Below are positions 5,937 through 9,114 of a stretch of 9,114 nucleotides of DNA, in pieces. Origin of the DNA: Caldifarciminota bacterium (lineage in GTDB: Bacteria > Hydrothermota > Tepidihabitantia > Tepidihabitantales > JAOUPE01). Under the pieces are notes generated by a model that was not told the origin of the DNA, searched no databases, and worked only from the letters and a program-made list of their open reading frames with translations. The translations under genes were made by a program, and so were the position numbers. Each line of letters opens with the position of its first letter. The stretch's first letter is position 1. The stretch covers positions 1-9,114 of the forward strand of contig JAOUPE010000046.1 in NCBI GenBank assembly GCA_029880025.1, given 5' to 3'.

Positions 5937-6290
5937 ATGTCCGATAAGATTAGCTTAGGCAAGCAGGGCGAAAAAATTGCCCTCTCCTATTTAAAGTCAA
6001 AAAGGTTTAAGATTATCGAGAAAAATTTAAGAAACCGTTTTGGCGAATTAGACATTATTGCCCAGGACAAGAAAACTTTAGTCTTTATCGAAGTGAAAAC
6101 CAGGACATCGGAAGCGTTTGGTAATCCAATTCAGGGAATTGATAAGAGAAAGCAGTACCGTTTAAGAATGTTGGCACAAAAATATATTGCGGAAAAAGGT
6201 TTATTGGAACAAGAGGTGCGGTTCGATGTTCTGGGCATCTTACAAACCGGCAAACAAACCAAAATCGAACACATTCCAAACGCTTTCTAA
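5937..6290 (+). CDS. yraN: YraN/UPF0102 family nuclease-fold protein
   Basis: Member of the UPF0102 family, related in fold to Holliday-junction resolvases and restriction endonucleases; its cellular role is poorly defined. From ATG 5937 the product is 117 residues, the usual length, starting MSDKISLGKQGEKIALSYLK. The nuclease-like motif is present: GELDIIA (36-42, Asp39) and VFIEVKTR (49-56, Glu52 and Lys54), then FGNP, the basic IDKRKQYRL stretch, and VRFDVLGI. The frame is open upstream to ATG 5865, but the added 24 residues are encoded by the ATCTGTG repeat and are not part of the family. No Shine-Dalgarno precedes 5937. ATG 5925 is a weaker alternative. Gene order rnhB-yraN is common, and this is the last gene of the operon. 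Confidence 0.88.
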   Translation: MSDKISLGKQGEKIALSYLKSKRFKIIEKNLRNRFGELDIIAQDKKTLVFIEVKTRTSEAFGNPIQGIDKRKQYRLRMLAQKYIAEKGLLEQEVRFDVLGILQTGKQTKIEHIPNAF

Positions 6291-6364
6291 TATAAATCTT
6301 ATCCAGCACCGACTAGTATATTAAAAATTAAAGGGTCGAAGCTATAAAATAATTACGAAAAATA

Positions 6365-6397
6365 AAAAGGCGGGAGATATCTCCCGCCTTTTCTTTT
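6365..6397. terminator. Bidirectional intrinsic terminator
   Basis: Perfect 28-bp palindrome (6365-6392). Arms GGCGGGAG and CTCCCGCC flank a 4-nt loop, and AAAA/TTTT extend both sides. On the plus strand it is followed by TTTTCTTTT, on the minus strand by TTTTTATTTTT. It lies between the converging ends of yraN (6290) and the kelch-repeat gene (6407) and should stop both transcripts. Confidence 0.93.
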
Positions 6398-6406
6398 CGA
6401 TTAGAG

Positions 6407-7693
6407 CTATTTCAAAATAATCAGTTTCTTATATTCTCTATCGCCTTTAGCATCATATTGTAGAATATAAATACCCGCCGGTAATCTCGGTACGGTTGCG
6501 TGGACATCAGCATCCTTTGCCCAATAAATCACTTTACCTAAGGTATTATAAACCTTAAGACTCGCACCTTTTCTGGTAGGTAGGGTGTAGGCGATGTTTG
6601 CTTCCATTTTCGAGTTAGGGCTCAGTGTGAAATTGAATCCATTGCTTAAGACCGTTTCTCTGGGACTGCCTGGTTCTTTTGAATTCGGCAGCATTGGTTG
6701 ATCATTGTAAAACCAGAACTCATTGGTGTTACTGCCGATTATACAGAATAGCCCGCTTGCGAAAGTCGAATAAGCCAGGGATTTTCCGGCTTTTATACCT
6801 TTTTCCGGCGTTATTAAATTATCATCGGCAATTTCACCAACATAAGTCCAGCTGTCAGCCGGTATATCAAAACGCCAAAATTCCTTTGTTTTTCCACCCT
6901 TGACTGCGTAGACTTTTTGGTCATGGTATTCAATACAACCGCCCTCCTTGACCTTTTTCTTCTTAAAGACGCCTGGTTTATAAAAGGGCAGGTTTTTCAT
7001 AGGTGTCCATTTCGGAGTTATTAAGCTCAGGTCAAGAGCATAAAAGTAATTATCTTTTCCCAATAAAAAGTAAATCATGCCGTTACCATCGTAAGCCAGA
7101 CCACTTCCTACTTTTACCTTTTTAGCTGGTAAAGTCTCAGGACTCAGAATTTCCCAGTTATTGGCATAGATATTGAACCGTTTCCATTCTTTAGTATTAG
7201 AACCACTTCCGGCGTAGATGAATCTTTCAGCATCATGTTCCACAAAGCAGGCAAATCCTCCCTTTACACCCTTTGTGAAGTTCGGTGATGGTAATGAATC
7301 CCAGACATTACCGTTAGGGTCAAAGCGATAGAACTCGTTTGTTTTCGCACCTTTGAGAATATAGATATACTCTCCATCATTAACGATGCAGGCGCCTTTC
7401 TTGACCTTCTTATTACTTGGACCGAGTGGCACACCTGGGTCAATCACCAACCAAGTATCCTCCGAGATTGAGTATTTCATAAAATCAAGGGTATTGTTGC
7501 CAAGAATTAGATAGACATAATTTTCCATTGCCGTAATACCACCACCACCCTTAACTCTTTTTGTACTGAGTTGACCCTTCACATCTTTTTTCTTAGTCCA
7601 GCCAAGCGAAGACTCACTATAAGCCGATAGATTGGAAGTTAGAACATAGAGTAGAGAACAGAGTAAAATTAAAGACACTGACTTGAACTTCAT
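6407..7693 (-). CDS. Secreted six-bladed kelch-like propeller protein with T9SS sorting domain
   Basis: Predicted exported protein of 428 residues. Residues 1-24 form a Sec signal peptide with likely cleavage after NLSA. Six repeats of 46-55 residues follow, beginning at about 47, 97, 143, 193, 248 and 300. Each opens with a basic (K)xVKxG or IKAG motif and most continue with IY-x-L-x-G, a Thr-x-Glu-Phe/Trp segment, RF(D/N) and a Trp, as in kelch blades, so a six-bladed beta-propeller is expected. The C-terminal 80 or so residues (NGFNFTLSPNSK, then LKVYNTLGKVIY, LPAGIYILQYD and a Lys-rich end KKLIILK) match the type A sorting domain recognised by T9SS. The target is unknown; such propellers usually bind proteins or sugars. 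It has its own promoter, a long structured leader and an AAGGGGG ribosome site. Confidence 0.85.
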   Translation of the reverse strand: MKFKSVSLILLCSLLYVLTSNLSAYSESSLGWTKKKDVKGQLSTKRVKGGGGITAMENYVYLILGNNTLDFMKYSISEDTWLVIDPGVPLGPSNKKVKKGACIVNDGEYIYILKGAKTNEFYRFDPNGNVWDSLPSPNFTKGVKGGFACFVEHDAERFIYAGSGSNTKEWKRFNIYANNWEILSPETLPAKKVKVGSGLAYDGNGMIYFLLGKDNYFYALDLSLITPKWTPMKNLPFYKPGVFKKKKVKEGGCIEYHDQKVYAVKGGKTKEFWRFDIPADSWTYVGEIADDNLITPEKGIKAGKSLAYSTFASGLFCIIGSNTNEFWFYNDQPMLPNSKEPGSPRETVLSNGFNFTLSPNSKMEANIAYTLPTRKGASLKVYNTLGKVIYWAKDADVHATVPRLPAGIYILQYDAKGDREYKKLIILK

Positions 7694-7889
7694 GTTACCC
7701 CCTTAAGCAGCTTTAATTAATCTTATCGATTAACGCCGCTTAAATTTTAGAGCATGTTATTAAATGCTCTCCCTCAAAATTAATCTGGACAGTTTGAATG
7801 AAAAATAAGAAATTTAATAGACACCATCCCAAACTATTAAATTTCTGATTATAAAAGAGCTTAACCATCGATATTCGATAAACTGTAAA
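7694..7889 (-). promoter_or_regulatory. Structured 5' leader of the kelch/T9SS gene
   Basis: About 196 nt between the predicted transcription start and the ATG. In transcript order it holds three inverted repeats. The first is a 13-bp perfect pair, AGAAATTTAATAG/CTATTAAATTTCT (7834-7846 with 7808-7820, 13-nt loop). The second is a 7-bp perfect pair, AGAGCAT/ATGCTCT (7764-7770 with 7749-7755, 8-nt loop). The third is a compound hairpin (7705-7741) with inner arms TTAATC/GATTAA and outer arms pairing with one G-U. The last stem ends beside the AAGGGGG ribosome site (7698-7704), so folding could affect initiation. It matches no riboswitch class I recognise. Confidence 0.6.
7698..7704 (-). promoter_or_regulatory. 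Ribosome binding site of the kelch/T9SS gene
   Basis: AAGGGGG on the minus strand, 4 nt before the ATG at 7693. It partly touches the base of the third leader stem-loop (7705-7741). Confidence 0.6.
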
Positions 7890-7895
7890 CATTTC

Positions 7896-7923
7896 ATTAT
7901 ACAAGAAATTTCAGATTTGTCAA
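7896..7923 (-). promoter_or_regulatory. Consensus sigma70-type promoter of the kelch/T9SS gene
   Basis: Minus-strand -35 TTGACA (7918-7923) and -10 TATAAT (7896-7901), both perfect hexamers, with a 16-bp spacer. Predicted transcription start is near 7889. Two perfect hexamers at good spacing are unlikely by chance, so the long leader downstream is probably transcribed. Confidence 0.78.
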
Positions 7924-7934
7924 GATTTATATAT

Positions 7935-7951
7935 AAAACCTCTTAGGTTTT
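7935..7951. repeat. 7-bp inverted repeat beside the -35 of the kelch promoter
   Basis: AAAACCT (7935-7941), CTT, AGGTTTT (7945-7951). As RNA from the minus strand it would be a small hairpin followed by AUAUAU, a weak terminator for the XRE remnant upstream. As DNA it lies 11 bp from the -35 and could be an operator. Neither is proven. Confidence 0.4.
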
Positions 7952-8014
7952 GGTCTTCAAGTGCAAAGTAGGTTGAGCGATATTATATTAAGGTTGGAAG
8001 CTCAGCAAATTGAT

Positions 8015-8160
8015 TTATATTTTACCGTTTTCTAAAAAGAAATATTAGCAAATGATTTTATTGAAAGCCCAATCCTTTCGGCTGCTTCTTTCTGGGATAG
8101 ACCAGCCCGTTCACGAATTTTTCTTAAAAAGTCTGCTATTTCTTTAGTAAAAACAAACAT
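8015..8160 (-). pseudogene. Truncated XRE-family HTH regulator with a frameshift
   Basis: From ATG 8160 the minus strand reads MFVFTKEIADFLRKIRERAG and then LSQKEAAERIGLS, the first two helices and turn of a Cro/C1 (XRE) DNA-binding domain. It stops at TAG 8032-8034 after only 42 residues, just where the rest of the domain should follow. Restoring one T in the T5 run before the stop gives ...ISFLENGKI, resembling the family's ISRIENGK segment, before another stop (8015-8017). So the gene looks like a decayed or truncated regulator, not a complete one. Full XRE domains need about 55-60 residues. Its promoter and a palindromic operator upstream are still recognisable. It may come from a lost toxin-antitoxin or phage module; no partner gene remains. 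Confidence 0.7.
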
Positions 8161-8176
8161 AAACAATCTCTTAGAT

Positions 8177-8205
8177 ATATTACTTTTAAGTAATACTTTT
8201 TTCAA
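8177..8205 (-). promoter_or_regulatory. Promoter with overlapping operator of the XRE remnant
   Basis: Minus-strand -35 TTGAAA (8200-8205), 17-bp spacer, -10 TAATAT (8177-8182). The spacer and -10 are covered by an 18-bp palindrome (8178-8195), TATTACTT-TT-AAGTAATA, and a second overlapping one, AAGTA-A-TACTT (8188-8198). This is the layout expected for an autorepressed XRE gene. Confidence 0.6.
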
Positions 8206-8219
8206 GCCAAATTTTCTTC

Positions 8220-8315
8220 TAACTCGTCCTTCGTCAATCGCTTATCGTATTTTCGTCAAAGAGAGGGGGTATCGCCTAGGGGGTCAGCCCTGGCTCGCAT
8301 CTTTGCTACGAGTTA
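8220..8315. repeat. GC-rich palindromic element bounded by 8-bp inverted repeats
   Basis: TAACTCGT (8220-8227) and its complement ACGAGTTA (8308-8315) enclose a segment much richer in GC than its AT-rich surroundings. Inside is a bulged hairpin: GCC, bulged T, AGGG (8274-8281) pairs with CCCTGGC (8288-8294) around a 6-nt loop. TTCGTCAA occurs twice (8230-8237, 8252-8259). No clear target-site duplication and no coding frame of note are seen. It could be a REP-like or mobile-element remnant, or an RNA. Class unknown. Confidence 0.4.
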
Positions 8316-8339
8316 TGTATTTATTTTTAATAAAATAAA

Positions 8340-8403
8340 AGGGTAGAGCGAACAATGAGTTTTTTGAGGCTTGAGCAGTTTATATAAGACATCGCTCTAC
8401 CCT
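8340..8403. repeat. 64-bp hairpin element with 12-bp perfect inverted ends
   Basis: AGGGTAGAGCGA (8340-8351) and TCGCTCTACCCT (8392-8403) are exact complements around a 40-nt loop. The loop holds a tiny frame, ATG 8355 to TAA 8387 (MSFLRLEQFI), without a Shine-Dalgarno. No T-tract follows on either strand, so it is a poor intrinsic terminator. It could be a miniature mobile-element relic or a structured RNA. Confidence 0.5.
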
Positions 8404-8413
8404 ACTCTTATTC

Positions 8414-8530
8414 TTAAAGATCCTTTAGGATTGGGTAAGTGACCGCATAAAATTTTATAAAATTAGAATCAGTTATTATCTGGGAATCGTAAAATTCAGA
8501 ACCTTGAATGCCGACCATAGCAGAAATCAT
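8414..8530 (-). CDS. Possible 38-residue small ORF or coding remnant, function unknown
   Basis: Minus-strand frame from ATG 8530 to TAA 8414-8416, beginning MISAMVGIQGSEFYDSQ and ending FYAVTYPILKDL. I recognise no family. The composition looks protein-like, but there is no convincing Shine-Dalgarno. In an adjacent frame, residues ending YKFIDPFKNLTNNNVKR stop at a TGA overlapping this ATG, so this could be the frameshifted end of a decayed gene. Neighbours are an unassigned hairpin element and the end of an aldo/keto reductase gene on the same strand. It may not be expressed. Confidence 0.25.
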   Translation of the reverse strand: MISAMVGIQGSEFYDSQIITDSNFIKFYAVTYPILKDL

Positions 8531-8625
8531 CTCTTTACATTATTATTTGTGAGATTCTTAAATGGATCAATAAATTTGTAAGTATCGGTTTGCCTGATCT
8601 TATTAAAAATAACATTTTACCATTT

Positions 8626-9114
8626 TTAATCTGTATTTATTATTTTGTTTGAGGGTGGTTCCATGAATTCAGAACCAACCGGGTCTTTGATCGTTTCTTT
8701 TACAATCTTATCGATTATTCGAAATCCTTCTCGGCTAATTTTCATACCATCCAATTCATCAATCACTTCAATCTGTTTTGACTTCCTCGCTCCCAGGACC
8801 GTAATTCCAGAATCGATTTGGTCCAAGACCCAGTGCATCGCCAGATGTAAGACTCTTTTCCCATACTTTTTCTGAGCAAATTCATCGAGTTTTTCCACTG
8901 CCTTTAAATACTGGGAAAAAAGGGGTTCTTTAAATTTCGGGTCAAACTTCCTTAAATCGCAGTCAACAAATTTAGAATCGGATTTTACTGAACCGGATAA
9001 AAGTCCGCGACAGAGTGGTCGGTAAGCCATAAGCGTAATATTTTCTGCCCGACAATATGGAATAATATCTTTTTCAATATCCGGTTCAAAAATGTTATAA
9101 TTTGACTGGCAAAA
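8626..9114 (-). CDS. Aldo/keto reductase, C-terminal 162 residues (5' end off window)
   Basis: NADPH-dependent oxidoreductase of the aldo/keto reductase superfamily, (beta/alpha)8 barrel; the substrate cannot be told. The frame is open to the window edge, and its first visible residues are FCQSNYNIFEPD, the family's conserved Q-x-x-YN segment of the barrel core. ITLMAYRPLCRGLLSG follows (the usual AY-PL-x-G-L loop), then LHLAMHWVLDQ and ITVLGARKSKQIEV. That last stretch matches the IPGAR-x-x-x-Q phosphate-binding loop of AKRs that hold NADPH, with T-V-L in place of the common I-P. The N-terminal half, with the catalytic Asp-Tyr-Lys-His, is outside the window. Family length is about 300-330. 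The tail (EPPSNKIINTD) is unremarkable. No strong terminator follows. Confidence 0.88.
   Translation of the reverse strand, partial: FCQSNYNIFEPDIEKDIIPYCRAENITLMAYRPLCRGLLSGSVKSDSKFVDCDLRKFDPKFKEPLFSQYLKAVEKLDEFAQKKYGKRVLHLAMHWVLDQIDSGITVLGARKSKQIEVIDELDGMKISREGFRIIDKIVKETIKDPVGSEFMEPPSNKIINTD

Noticed and set aside
8256..8300. Minus-strand 14-residue frame starting MRARADPLGD
   Set aside because: No Shine-Dalgarno, lies inside a palindromic GC-rich element, and is too short to support as a gene.
8261..8315. Possible tRNA or tRNA-like remnant in the GC-rich island
   Set aside because: I could not fit acceptor, anticodon and T arms; the pairing seen is a simple bulged hairpin.
7694..8625. 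CRISPR array
   Set aside because: The inverted repeats here are all different and are not regularly spaced direct repeats with spacers.
8603..8629. TTAAAAAT/ATTTTTAA inverted repeat as terminator of the aldo/keto reductase gene
   Set aside because: The stem is only A-T pairs with an 11-nt loop and could arise by composition alone.

Overview
The window looks like a bacterial chromosome from an uncultivated, Gram-negative lineage of the FCB/WOR-3 kind. The main clues are an outer-membrane barrel of the PorV/UPF0164 type (1433-2557, minus) and a secreted kelch-propeller protein ending in what looks like a type IX secretion (T9SS) sorting domain (6407-7693, minus). Base composition is moderate to low in GC, and AT-rich outside genes. 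The lineage is an inference from gene content. No rRNA is present to confirm it.

Left block, minus strand (1-3469). In transcription order this reads rfbD (dTDP-4-dehydrorhamnose reductase), then a PorV-like barrel gene with its own near-consensus promoter, hypB (Ni-delivery GTPase) and serS (seryl-tRNA synthetase, running off the left edge). serS starts 3 nt after the hypB stop, so barrel-hypB-serS is probably one transcript.

Middle block, plus strand (3543-6397). This is the classical S16 operon: rpsP, khpA, trmD, rplS, rnhB, yraN. It has a strong promoter at one end and a perfect 28-bp palindromic terminator at the other. It combines ribosomal proteins, an RNA-binding KH protein, tRNA m1G37 methylation, RNase HII and a nuclease-fold protein. 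rimM, which normally lies between khpA and trmD, is missing from this site. The rfbD and rpsP promoters are back-to-back around a 9-bp inverted repeat, and both genes lack a Shine-Dalgarno. An ATCTGTG-type palindromic repeat lies at the rnhB/yraN junction and encodes the last residues of RNase HII.

Right block (6398-9114). The kelch/T9SS gene converges on the same terminator. It has a consensus promoter and a roughly 196-nt leader with three stem-loops. Upstream lies accessory DNA of about 700 bp (7924-8625). It holds a frameshifted XRE-type regulator whose promoter and palindromic operator appear intact, two palindromic elements of unknown type (8220-8315 and 8340-8403), and weak small-ORF traces. 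The window ends inside an aldo/keto reductase gene on the minus strand (C-terminal 162 residues visible).

The most unusual signals are the structured leader of the T9SS cargo gene, the broken regulator with a preserved operator, the unassigned palindromic elements, and the apparently near-leaderless divergent rfbD/rpsP promoters.
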